A DNA stretch of 64,000 nt from Lachnospiraceae bacterium (lineage in GTDB: Bacteria; Bacillota; Clostridia; Lachnospirales; Lachnospiraceae): NCBI GenBank assembly GCA_029225065.1, contig JAQXVT010000035.1:62001-126000 (forward strand), read 5' to 3'. Within the stretch, counting starts at the first letter, position 1. Each line of letters starts with the position of its first letter. The translations under genes were made by a program, and so were the position numbers. Of the stretch, positions 22,577 to 31,661 are shown one piece after another. Under the pieces are notes generated by a model. It was not told where the DNA came from and did not search any database. It saw only the letters and a program-made list of their open reading frames with translations.

Positions 22577-23428
22577 ATGGGACGATTCTACGATACAATT
22601 TCAGACTTTATTTTTGTGGAGGATGCTCCGCAGAAGGCGGATGTGATTTTTGTGCCGGGTGGAAACTATCCGGATGCGGCGGTGCACGCAGCAGAATTGT
22701 ATCGTCAGGGATTTGCGCCATATATTCTGCCATCTGGAAAGTACAGCATTTCGGTGGGAAAATTTGTGCTGCCGGAGGAAGGAAACGACGCAGAGATTGC
22801 TCAAAAGGCAGAGAAGCCTGCGGATACCAGAAAAAAAGTTTCAGATGAGAGCGCAGTAAATGAAGAAAAAATCACATATGCAAAAGAGACAAATAAAGAA
22901 AAAGTGTCAGATGTGAAAGAAGTAAATGAAGCAAAAGATGCAGATGTAAAAAAGAAGGATAAAGAAAATGTCACTTATGCATATGAGGAGAAAAGAAGAA
23001 CGGAAGGCGGGAAGGCGAAGTCATATGAGACAGAATTTGCTTACCTGCATGACATTCTGGTGAAGAATGGCGTAGACGAGGCTGCGATTTTAAAAGAGGA
23101 TCAGGCAACATTTACGTATCAGAATGCGATTTTTTCGCGGCAGGTGCTTGAAAAGGCCGGAGTACCGGTAAAGCGGGCGATCCTGTGCTGCCAGGCGTTT
23201 CATGCAAGGCGGGCGCTGCTGTATTATCAGGAGCAGTTTCCAGAGACGGAGTTTGTGGTCTGCCCGGTTGTCACGCGGGGCATCGCAAGAGATACCTGGA
23301 TGAGGACAGCGGAAGGGATTGATACCGTGCTCGGCGAGGTGGAGCGGTGCGGGAGTCAGTTTCATGAGATTCTGCGGGAGCACCGGATGCGTGAGATCTC
23401 ATATGATTCTGAACGATTTCAGAAATGA
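22577..23428 (+). CDS. YdcF/DUF218 family protein with Lys/Glu-rich insertion
   Basis: ADVIFVPGGNYPDAAVHAAELYRQGFAPYILPSGKYS...ATFTYQNAIFSRQVLEKAG; the low-complexity middle is not typical of the family. Confidence 0.85.
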   Translation: MGRFYDTISDFIFVEDAPQKADVIFVPGGNYPDAAVHAAELYRQGFAPYILPSGKYSISVGKFVLPEEGNDAEIAQKAEKPADTRKKVSDESAVNEEKITYAKETNKEKVSDVKEVNEAKDADVKKKDKENVTYAYEEKRRTEGGKAKSYETEFAYLHDILVKNGVDEAAILKEDQATFTYQNAIFSRQVLEKAGVPVKRAILCCQAFHARRALLYYQEQFPETEFVVCPVVTRGIARDTWMRTAEGIDTVLGEVERCGSQFHEILREHRMREISYDSERFQK

Positions 23429-23500
23429 TTTTTTAACCGGGTAGGGACTTGCTTGTATCATAAGCAAGGTGAGCTTACTTATGATGAAGATTATGGAATA

Positions 23501-23539
23501 TCATAAGGAAGGACCCACTTGTGGGAGGGACCCTTATGA
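23501..23539. repeat. Short palindromic intergenic repeat
   Basis: TCATAAGGAAGGACCCACTTGTGGGAGGGACCCTTATGA. Confidence 0.65.
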
Positions 23540-23671
23540 TCCTACAAGTAGCATATATGAATTCGTCTGGAATCGAATGGGTGCGGTAAAAGCAAGATTG
23601 GCAGGGGAGAGCACGAAATAGAAGATACCAGGCGGGATTCAAAACATGGGTAAGACAGGAAAGGAAGAAAC

Positions 23672-24460
23672 ATGATAAAACTTGTGGTGTCAGATATTGA
23701 CGGTACGCTGCTGCCGGAGGGAACGATAGAGCTCAATCCGGAATTCTTTGAGGCAGTGCGGGAACTGAAGAGGAAAGGGATTCTGTTTGTGGCGGCAAGC
23801 GGAAGACCGTATGCAAGCATGCGGAAGGTGTTTGCGCCGGTGGCAGATGATATTATTTTTATTGCAGAAAATGGCTCGATCGTGATGCGGCAGGAGAAAA
23901 CGATGTCGAGCAATTTTATTGACCCTACACTTGCAGAAGAGGTGGTAGAGTACCTGCGTATGCTGCCGGAATGCGAGGTCATGCTGTCGGTGCCGGAGCG
24001 GGTTTATCTCGAAACGACGGATCAGCGGATGTATGATCTGCTGATTCATGGATATCATATGGAGGTTGCACAGACCGATGATCTGATTCCTCTTTGTGAG
24101 CGGACAAACAAGCTGAGCGGATACCGGGAGAAAGGGATTGCGCCGCTTGCTGAGCAGATTCTGGAGCGTTTTTCTGACCGGCTCAATACAATGGTGGCGG
24201 GCGAGCGCTGGATTGATCTGATGAATAAGACAGCGGATAAAGGAAATGCGCTGGCTGATCTTCAGAAGCTGATGCACATTTCGAGAGAGGAGACGATGGC
24301 GTTCGGCGATAATTTCAATGATATCGGAATGCTGCAGCAGGCGGAGGAAAGCTACGCAGTGGCAAATGCGGCGGACGGTGTGAAAAAGGCTGCAAAGTAT
24401 GTGGCACCGGCTAACACAGAGGATGGCGTGCTGCGTGTACTGAAGGAGAAACTGCTGTAA
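23672..24460 (+). CDS. Cof-type HAD-IIB family hydrolase
   Basis: KLVVSDIDGTLLPEG, KGNALADLQKLMHI, AFGDNFNDIGML. Confidence 0.93.
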   Translation: MIKLVVSDIDGTLLPEGTIELNPEFFEAVRELKRKGILFVAASGRPYASMRKVFAPVADDIIFIAENGSIVMRQEKTMSSNFIDPTLAEEVVEYLRMLPECEVMLSVPERVYLETTDQRMYDLLIHGYHMEVAQTDDLIPLCERTNKLSGYREKGIAPLAEQILERFSDRLNTMVAGERWIDLMNKTADKGNALADLQKLMHISREETMAFGDNFNDIGMLQQAEESYAVANAADGVKKAAKYVAPANTEDGVLRVLKEKLL

Positions 24461-24487
24461 AGTTTGTAACGAGAAAGGATGGAAATT

Positions 24488-24748
24488 ATGACATACAAAA
24501 AAGAATATCTGGAAACATTTTTGGCACATCAGACACAGCTTTTTGATGAGCAGGTGGCAGAGACAATCGAGGAGGCGGATGAATTTCTGGACGACTGCAT
24601 GGCAGTTGTGGCGGATTCACTTCGCGATGTGCGCGATTACTTTGAGGAAAATGGAATGGACACAGCAGGGCTGACCAAAGAGGAACTTCTGGAGCAGGCG
24701 GAGGTATTTGCGCTTCCGGACGGAAAGTTCCTGATTGTGGAGGGCTAG
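24488..24748 (+). CDS. Hypothetical acidic protein
   Basis: AAAGGA SD before ATG 24488; continuous ORF between neighbouring genes; no family recognised. Confidence 0.65.
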   Translation: MTYKKEYLETFLAHQTQLFDEQVAETIEEADEFLDDCMAVVADSLRDVRDYFEENGMDTAGLTKEELLEQAEVFALPDGKFLIVEG

Positions 24749-24755
24749 AAGAGCG

Positions 24756-25700
24756 ATGGAAAATCTGATCTTCAGCCTGAATGCTACGGTGCCGGTCTTT
24801 CTGATGATGATTCTTGGCGTTGTATTTCGCAAAATCGGATGGATTGACGAAATTTTTGCGTCAAAGATGAATCAGTTTGTTTTTCGGGTGTCGCTTCCGG
24901 CTGTGCTGTTTGTTGATCTGGCAAGCGTAGACTTTGTGGAGGCGTGGGATCCAAAATTTGTGCTGTTCTGTTTTGCGGTTACATTTTTGTGCATTCTTGT
25001 CTCTGCACTTTTGTCTCTGCTGCTGAAGGAACGGCCGCTTCGCGGAGAATTTATTCAGGGGGCTTATCGCAGCAGCGCGGCGCTTCTCGGAATAGCACTG
25101 ATACAGAACATTTATGGGACATCAGGAATGGCCCCGCTGATGATTATCGGAAGCGTGCCGCTTTATAATATTATGGCGGTGGTTGTGCTGGCATTTTTCC
25201 AGCCGGGACAATCGGGCATTGATGGAGCCGTGCTGAAAAAGACATTAAAGGGAATCGTGACGAATCCGATCATTATTGGAATTGTGGTCGGACTTCTGTG
25301 GTCGCTGCTCGGAATTCCGATTCCGAAGATCTTAAATAAAACGATGTCAAGTATCGGAGCGACAGCGACACCGCTCGGACTGATGGCGATGGGCGCGACG
25401 TTTGATTTTCATCAGGCGCTCGGCAAGAAAAAAGCCGTTTTGGGCGCTGCGTTTCTGAAGCTGGTCGGCTGGTGTGCGCTGTTTCTTCCACTTGGCGTAG
25501 CGCTTGGTTTTCGCCAGGAGGAGCTTGTGGCGATTCTGATCATGCTTGGATCGGCGACAACGGTAAGCTCCTTTGTCATGGCCAGAAATATGGGACATGA
25601 TGGCGTGCTCAGCTCCGGTGTGGTCATGCTCACGACGATTTTGAGCGGCTTTACGATCACGGGCTGGCTGTGGATTTTGCGCAGCTTCGGGCTGATCTGA
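24756..25700 (+). CDS. AEC (auxin efflux carrier) family transporter
   Basis: About ten hydrophobic segments; FMMILGVVFRKIGWIDE-like N-terminus and AEC-like C-terminus. Confidence 0.85.
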   Translation: MENLIFSLNATVPVFLMMILGVVFRKIGWIDEIFASKMNQFVFRVSLPAVLFVDLASVDFVEAWDPKFVLFCFAVTFLCILVSALLSLLLKERPLRGEFIQGAYRSSAALLGIALIQNIYGTSGMAPLMIIGSVPLYNIMAVVVLAFFQPGQSGIDGAVLKKTLKGIVTNPIIIGIVVGLLWSLLGIPIPKILNKTMSSIGATATPLGLMAMGATFDFHQALGKKKAVLGAAFLKLVGWCALFLPLGVALGFRQEELVAILIMLGSATTVSSFVMARNMGHDGVLSSGVVMLTTILSGFTITGWLWILRSFGLI

Positions 25701-25830
25701 TGCTGAATGAGAAAAAATATAACAAAGAGACGATGGGAACAGACTTGCCTGTTCTCTCTTTAAGCGTATAAAAATCCGACATATTGGAAATTCTTTTACT
25801 AAAGCGTGTTGCACTGATCCTGCAGGCAGC

Positions 25831-25860
25831 AGCGAAGCGGATTGCAAATATCCGTTTTGA
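25831..25860 (+). repeat. Short GCGAAGCGGATT...ATCCG repeat
   Basis: AGCGAAGCGGATTGCAAATATCCGTTTTGA; same family at 39570, 58252, 60007 and 60833. Confidence 0.55.
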
Positions 25861-25904
25861 CAGGAGGGCATGCGGCAGGCAAAGCGCAGAAAGGAAGTTT
25901 CCAT

Positions 25905-26372
25905 ATGTCGGATTTTTTTGAGGAAAGACAGAAAAAAGAGTACAACGATTACGTGAAAAAGATTACACCGACCCACAGCCTGCCCTTAAATATGGCAAAG
26001 GCGTTTGTGACGGGCGGTGTAATCTGTGTCGTTGGTCAGGGGATTTTGAATTTTTTTAAGAGTACCGGACTTGACAAGGAGGCGGCGGGCAGTGCGACGT
26101 CACTTTGCCTTGTGCTGCTCAGCGTGGTGCTCACAGGATTCAATGTGTACCAGAAGTTGGCAAAATTCGGAGGGGCAGGCACGCTGGTACCGATCACCGG
26201 ATTTGCAAATTCCGTCGCAGCTCCGGCAATTGAGTATAAAAAAGAAGGACAGGTATTCGGAATCGGGTGCAAGATCTTTACGATCGCCGGCCCTGTGATT
26301 CTGTATGGAATTCTGTCCTCCTGGGTGCTTGGAGTAATTTACTGGGTGTTACTGCTTACGGGCGTCTTGTAG
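25905..26372 (+). CDS. spoVAC: Stage V sporulation protein AC
   Basis: THSLPLNMAKAFVTGGVICVVGQGILN...AKFGGAGTLVPITGFANSVAAPAIEYKKEGQVFGIGCKIFTIAGPVI is characteristic of SpoVAC. Confidence 0.92.
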   Translation: MSDFFEERQKKEYNDYVKKITPTHSLPLNMAKAFVTGGVICVVGQGILNFFKSTGLDKEAAGSATSLCLVLLSVVLTGFNVYQKLAKFGGAGTLVPITGFANSVAAPAIEYKKEGQVFGIGCKIFTIAGPVILYGILSSWVLGVIYWVLLLTGVL

Positions 26373-26406
26373 AGTCTGATGTTGCAGTCCACTGGCGCTG
26401 TCTGCT

Positions 26407-26434
26407 TATAAAAAGTGCCTTTGGCGCTTTTATA
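26407..26434. terminator. Terminator-like hairpin between convergent spoVAC and GH3 genes
   Basis: TATAAAAAGTGCC ttt GGCGCTTTTATA. Confidence 0.6.
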
Positions 26435-29219
26435 CCATCGGCACATCGCCGGTCTTATGTATGCGCAGACTGTGCAGCTTCAGGCCGGAATGGGAGAAGA
26501 AAACCTTGAGGTAGTGTGTTGTGCCGCGGACTTCTTTTTCGCGGGCAATCGTAACCGGTGCCGCGCTGCCTCCGTGATAGGAATAGGTGTGCAGCACGGT
26601 TCCGTCCAGACTCAAGGTAACAGCCATCTGAGCATGCTCAGAAAACTCGGTGGAAGCGGTCAGTGCAAACTCGTACATGCCTTCTTCATCGAAGGTGAAG
26701 GCAAGCAGGAAAGCACTTCCGGCATCGGTCGCATACTCCTCGAGCGAAATCGTGGTATCTGTGGTGAAAGTGAACTGTTTCATATCACCGGAAACAGCAC
26801 TGGTCAGATCCTTTGGACGACCGGCTTCTTCTACTGGCTGGAATGTACCCGTGAGACGTTCCAGTGCCGGAGAGGAGAGCAGGAAGGTGCAGATGTTTGC
26901 GGCATTGCGGACCAGTTCTCCTCTGGTAAGCGTACCGTCTGCGAGTGACTGCGCCAGATTATCTTCATAAGCGGCGGCATCCGGTGTGACCATAAAGACG
27001 TCGTTCTGAGCACGGACCATGGCGGCGAGGTTGGTTGTATCGGCCGGTTCACCCTCGTTGTTGATTTTTGCCCACCAGTCGGTCATGACCATGCCGGAGA
27101 AGTTCCATTCTCCGCGCAGAATTGTCGTATTCAGATCGTAGCTTCCGGCGGTCCACTGTCCGTTTACCGGTCCGTAAGTGGTCATGATCGAGCGAACGTG
27201 TCCGTCACGAATGCACATTTCAAACGGTTTCAGGTAAATTTCACGCAGAGCACGCTCGGAAATCACACCGTTTGCAGAGTGTCTTGCATGCTCCTGATTG
27301 TTGGCGCAGAAATGCTTCAGAGTGCCGGTTATACCGGAATGGTCCATACCTTCTGCCTGGGCCTGTGCCAGCTTTCCGGTCAGGAACGGATCTTCTGAGT
27401 GATACTCAAAGTTTCGGCCGTTTAAAGGATTGCGGTGGATGTTGATTCCAGGTCCGAGCAGTGCATCAATGTGATTGCTGCGCATCTCCAATCCCTCAAA
27501 CTCAAACAGGGAGCGAACGAGCGGGAGATTAAAGGTGCAGGCAAGCAGTGTGCCGTTTGGCAGGCTGAATGCTGAGGCACCGCAGTCCATGCGGATACCG
27601 GACGGACCGTCCGAGCAGCAGCCGGCCGGGATGCCGAAGTGCTGCAGGCCATCGGTGACACCGCCGAACGCAGCGGCAGTACCGGGGGTTACCTTTGGGC
27701 TGCACATTCCCTCGCCGTGCATCAGATGGCACAGCTCTGCATCAGAAAGCTGCGCGAGAAATTCCGGGAGCGTACAGCTTCCGTTTTTGACATCTGCCAG
27801 CTTTAATCCGCGGTCACCGGTAAAGGTCAGGCAGGACGGCAGCGCATTTTTTCGCTTCTCTGCCGGACTGATCACACGAAGCGGGGCATCTTCGAAAGTC
27901 GGAGAGAGTGTTCCGTCCACATTTTGCTTCGGATGCAGGCGGGTAAACGGCTGAATCGGTGCCATTGCCTGAGAAAGCGTCTCAAGCATCTTCGTTTCAG
28001 TCAGAGAAAATGTGCCGACGGGAATCGCGTCACGGACATTTGCTCCGGCATAGAAGGTATAAGTACCGGATTCTAGTACGTAGCAGTGCGGATATCCGCT
28101 TGCGCCACTGTCATCATAGGAAGCAAAACTGTATGGAATAACGGAGATCGTAAGCATCTCCTGCTCATCAGGAGTCAGTTCCTTTGTTTTTGCAAAACCG
28201 CACAGCTGACGCAGGGGCTTGCCGAGCTGTCCCTGCGGAGCTTCGATGTAGACCTGGACAACTTCTTTTCCGCTGCGTTTTCCTGTGTTGGTGACGGTGG
28301 CCTGAATTTCAAATGTGGAAGGGAGGGCATCCGAAGCGTACGCTTTACCGGAAGCGAACAGAAGCCTGGTTTCCGTCGCAAAAGAGGTATAGGAAAGTCC
28401 GAATCCAAACGGATAGAGGACTTTTTCTTTTGCAAAGGTTTCAAAATAGCGGTATCCGACGTAGATATCCTCCTGATAGATATTTTCTGTGGAGGAGCCG
28501 AAATTTCTGCTCGACGGGTAATCTTCGTAGGAAACGGCAATCGTGTCGGTGAGGCGTCCGCAGGCATCAGAGGTGCCGCAGAGCACATCAGCGGTTCCGT
28601 ATCCGCCTTCCATACCGCCCTGCCATGCATATAGCACAGCAGACGGCTGGTATTCCTGCACCCAGCTCATATCGATGATATTTCCGACGTTCAGAACGAC
28701 GATGGTACAGGAAAAAGCAGCGCAGACTTTGTGCAGCAGCTCCTTTTCCGGAGCGGTGAGAAGATAGCTGCCGGGCATCAGGGAGTTGTCCTGATCCTCG
28801 CCTGCGGTGCGGCCAAGGATAATGACGGCGGCATCGCTGTGCGCAGCGGCATCTGCGACGATTTCATCTGAGAGCGCCATCTCTTCCTGGCACCACGGCT
28901 CCATACCCCAGCCCTTTCCGTGGTCAAACGGATGCTCAGCGGCCCAGCTCTGGTACGTGGCGAGCAGCGGCTCATAGATGGAAATCTCGTCATGCAGACG
29001 GAGTCCGTCCAGAATGGAATGGACGTATGGAACGTTCACCATTCCGCCCGAACCGGTACCGCTTTTGTAGTAGTCGAGCTGAATGCGCCCGAAAACTGAT
29101 ACGGTCTCGCCCACATGCAGCGGAAGTGCGTGATTTTCATTGCGGAGCAGAACGCAGCCCTCTGCTGCGGCTCCTCTGGCTGTCTGGCTGTATTTTTCCC
29201 AGTCAAGTATCTGTGTCAT
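26430..29219 (-). CDS. GH3 beta-glucosidase family protein
   Basis: GH3-C and fibronectin-III-like part (SYEDYPSSRNF...VYPFGFGLSYT) precedes the GH3 N-domain (LLGPGINIHRNPLNGRNFEYHSEDP, GMVMTDWWAK), a known swapped GH3 domain order. Confidence 0.9.
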   Translation of the reverse strand: MTQILDWEKYSQTARGAAAEGCVLLRNENHALPLHVGETVSVFGRIQLDYYKSGTGSGGMVNVPYVHSILDGLRLHDEISIYEPLLATYQSWAAEHPFDHGKGWGMEPWCQEEMALSDEIVADAAAHSDAAVIILGRTAGEDQDNSLMPGSYLLTAPEKELLHKVCAAFSCTIVVLNVGNIIDMSWVQEYQPSAVLYAWQGGMEGGYGTADVLCGTSDACGRLTDTIAVSYEDYPSSRNFGSSTENIYQEDIYVGYRYFETFAKEKVLYPFGFGLSYTSFATETRLLFASGKAYASDALPSTFEIQATVTNTGKRSGKEVVQVYIEAPQGQLGKPLRQLCGFAKTKELTPDEQEMLTISVIPYSFASYDDSGASGYPHCYVLESGTYTFYAGANVRDAIPVGTFSLTETKMLETLSQAMAPIQPFTRLHPKQNVDGTLSPTFEDAPLRVISPAEKRKNALPSCLTFTGDRGLKLADVKNGSCTLPEFLAQLSDAELCHLMHGEGMCSPKVTPGTAAAFGGVTDGLQHFGIPAGCCSDGPSGIRMDCGASAFSLPNGTLLACTFNLPLVRSLFEFEGLEMRSNHIDALLGPGINIHRNPLNGRNFEYHSEDPFLTGKLAQAQAEGMDHSGITGTLKHFCANNQEHARHSANGVISERALREIYLKPFEMCIRDGHVRSIMTTYGPVNGQWTAGSYDLNTTILRGEWNFSGMVMTDWWAKINNEGEPADTTNLAAMVRAQNDVFMVTPDAAAYEDNLAQSLADGTLTRGELVRNAANICTFLLSSPALERLTGTFQPVEEAGRPKDLTSAVSGDMKQFTFTTDTTISLEEYATDAGSAFLLAFTFDEEGMYEFALTASTEFSEHAQMAVTLSLDGTVLHTYSYHGGSAAPVTIAREKEVRGTTHYLKVFFSHSGLKLHSLRIHKTGDVPMV

Positions 29220-29372
29220 AAAAAATCCCTCCTGTGAAGAATGCGAAGCAGGTATTTACACCTGATTTACTTTGTTAGACAGTTATAGCAAATGAAACGT
29301 GGCATTTACTGCCTGAAGCGTGTTTTGATAATAAAAACAAACGGAATTAGATACGTCGGGCAAACCAAACGC

Positions 29373-30548
29373 CTAAATTTCTTCGGCCGGTTCATCGCCT
29401 TCCGCTTCCGGGCCAGAGACTCCCTGCGGCCGCACCGGAATCCCGTTTACTTCGACCGAATCATCGGCCGGGATCAGGAAATACGGCCGGCCGTTTAGGA
29501 TGCGCGTTTCGATCAGGTCGGCGCGGTCAGGCTTGACCTGAATGATGATATCCGGCGTTTTGATCTCAAATTTTCTTGTGCTGACAACGTTTGAGACGAG
29601 AAGCGGGGCATGAAGGTCACCGGCGGTCTGCTCGTACTGTTCGTCAAAATGTTCGAGCACCTCGTCGGAAGCGCCGTTGTCGTAGAGCAGCCGTTTTACG
29701 TCATCCTTTTCGAGCATGATCGGCTCCGGATCGTCTTTGCGCTCCTCAAGAAGCGTGTTTAAGGTGTCGTTGATTGTCTTGACCGTCTCAAACGTGCAGT
29801 CGGTCAGCAGGGTATCCGCGACAAGGGCATTGAAGGTCTCTTTCTGGGATGAGGCGGTCATCGGAAGCTCGCAGCCGAGCAGCAGGTGCGCAAAGTCCGG
29901 ATTCAGTTCATCCGGATTTTTGGAATAATAGAGGATGCTGTGGATATCCGTGTTGCGATCGGTGAAGGCCGGAAACAGAAAACCGGTCACCGGCGGCTCT
30001 ACAAACCAGTCGCGGATGCGCTCCTCGATGGCGTTTGTCTCCTCGTTGTAGCAAAGCCCCGGCTTCGTCAGCTTGACCGGACAGATTGCGCAGAGCATGA
30101 AATCATAGACGTACTCAGAGGCATCGAACTGTTCGAGATTGTCGGTTCCTTTTTTCGGAATATCGTACGCGCCGTGCACGAGAATGATGTAATAGTTTTC
30201 CGGGTAGACAAAGGTCTCAATGACCTTGTCGTAAAATTCATCGAGCAGTGCGTCGTCCTTTAATTCGCTGGCCCGCAGCTTCATCAGATATTCCTGCGTG
30301 CCGCCTCCGGCCTCCTGTGCCAGCGGAAATTCCATATCCAGAAGATTTTTTCCGACGGTGCCGGAGAGCGTTTTCTTGAAGATATCAAAATATTTAAACA
30401 TTTCTTCCTCAGAGATCGAGAGAAATGCTTCCTTCATCAGAGATTTTTTGTTCTTCTCCCCGTCGACGTAGCAGCCGCAGATCCGTGTGAGCGGGCAACG
30501 GTCGGGGGTGAAGAGACGTTTGATTTCAGAAATTTCCTTTTTATTCAT
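29373..30548 (-). CDS. DUF4317 family protein
   Basis: MNKKEISEIKRLFTPDRCPLTRICGCYVDGEKNK matches my recollection of DUF4317 proteins. Confidence 0.8.
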   Translation of the reverse strand: MNKKEISEIKRLFTPDRCPLTRICGCYVDGEKNKKSLMKEAFLSISEEEMFKYFDIFKKTLSGTVGKNLLDMEFPLAQEAGGGTQEYLMKLRASELKDDALLDEFYDKVIETFVYPENYYIILVHGAYDIPKKGTDNLEQFDASEYVYDFMLCAICPVKLTKPGLCYNEETNAIEERIRDWFVEPPVTGFLFPAFTDRNTDIHSILYYSKNPDELNPDFAHLLLGCELPMTASSQKETFNALVADTLLTDCTFETVKTINDTLNTLLEERKDDPEPIMLEKDDVKRLLYDNGASDEVLEHFDEQYEQTAGDLHAPLLVSNVVSTRKFEIKTPDIIIQVKPDRADLIETRILNGRPYFLIPADDSVEVNGIPVRPQGVSGPEAEGDEPAEEI

Positions 30549-30564
30549 AACAAAATCCTTTCTA

Positions 30565-30680
30565 GTTATAAGAAGGAACCCGTTTGCGGGAGGATTCCTT
30601 ATAAGCCTGAATTCCCCTATAATCTTGCGTACGGTATCAAAAATGTTCGCATGCCAATATCAGCCAAAATATTCTCACCC
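30565..30680 (+). repeat. Composite intergenic repeat, copy B
   Basis: GTTATAAGAAGGAACCCG...CGGGAGGATTCCTTATAAG...TAATCTTGCGTACGGTATCAAAAATGTTCGCATGCCAATATCAGCCAAAAT. Confidence 0.65.
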
Positions 30681-31427
30681 GTGCATCGCAAGCGCTGTAT
30701 TCAGCAGATATAAGAGCAGCAGATGTACCGGGTAAAACCAGTAGAAAAAGTATTTCATTTTCAGGCCGCGGAACCCATTGTAGAGCCAGATCGGAAGAAA
30801 TGCGATCGGCGCAGGAAGTTCCCAGGCAACAGAACACGCACCGCCAACGCACTGTACGGCGGTGGACTGTCTCATTAGATACAAGATGGCAATCAGAAAG
30901 ACGCCCTTGAAATTGTAATCGGTGTTAAGGATGATCGACAGCTGCATGCCTGCACTTAAAATCAGGATATACAAAAGGACGCGCAGGATTTTTTTGAGCA
31001 TGCTCCCGGAAAGAAACTGTTCCGTCAGGCGAAAGCCGATCAAAACGAGCAGTCCGATCAGAAGCGTGACATAAACGTTCTGTTTTTCTGGGTAATACCA
31101 CGAGCCCTTGAGTGCGAGATCAAATGGAATCTCGGAGACCACGGCAAAAAGCAGCATTCGAAATGCATATTTTGCGGCGTTTCTCGTGTGCAGAAAGCCT
31201 TCCACCAGAAGAAAGCAGAAGATCGGAAACGCGATTCGCCCGATGGATCTTGAGAGATTGTAGGCGGACACAAAAAAAGCCTGCCGCCCGGGCACCGCTG
31301 TGATGGAAGGAAGATGGCACAGCGTGCGCAGCACGGTGGCTCCGGTGTGATCGATCAGCATCGAAAAGACGGCGATCAGTTTTAAGGTACTTCCGGAGAT
31401 ACCGGAAAAATGAGATTGACGGGACAT
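30675..31427 (-). CDS. TraX family acyltransferase-like membrane protein
   Basis: STLKLIAVFSMLIDHTGATVL...RSIGRIAFPIFCFLLVEGFLHTRN...KYFFYWFYPVHLLLLYLL is typical TraX. Confidence 0.9.
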   Translation of the reverse strand: MSRQSHFSGISGSTLKLIAVFSMLIDHTGATVLRTLCHLPSITAVPGRQAFFVSAYNLSRSIGRIAFPIFCFLLVEGFLHTRNAAKYAFRMLLFAVVSEIPFDLALKGSWYYPEKQNVYVTLLIGLLVLIGFRLTEQFLSGSMLKKILRVLLYILILSAGMQLSIILNTDYNFKGVFLIAILYLMRQSTAVQCVGGACSVAWELPAPIAFLPIWLYNGFRGLKMKYFFYWFYPVHLLLLYLLNTALAMHG

Positions 31428-31454
31428 GAGGCCTCCTGATTAAAAAAGAAATAA

Positions 31455-31481
31455 GCGAAAGCATTTTTCAAACATGCTCTA
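31455..31481 (-). repeat. Partial end of the MITE-like palindromic family
   Basis: GAAAGCATTTTTCAAACATGCTCTATG shares the element terminus. Confidence 0.5.
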
Positions 31482-31521
31482 TGTCAGAATAAGCATTTTA
31501 AAGACGTTTGTCAAGACAGAA

Positions 31522-31556
31522 AAAACGGGCGGAGTTTGGTAACTCTGCCCGTTTGG
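31522..31556. terminator. Terminator-like hairpin between htpG and traX
   Basis: AAACGGGCGGAGTT tggt AACTCTGCCCGTTT. Confidence 0.65.
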
Positions 31557-31572
31557 TGGACTATAGTCAACT

Positions 31573-31661
31573 GTTTTCGCTGATCCTGATATGCGAAGAT
31601 TTTTGATACCAGAGGCAAGATCATAAGGAATCCTCCCACTGACGTGAGTCCCTCCTTATGA
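31573..31661 (-). repeat. Composite intergenic repeat, copy C (inverted relative to A and B)
   Basis: Reverse complement: TCATAAGGAGGGACTCACGTCAGTGGGAGGATTCCTTATGATCTTGCCTCTGGTATCAAAAATCTTCGCATATCAGGATCAGCGAAAA. Confidence 0.7.
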
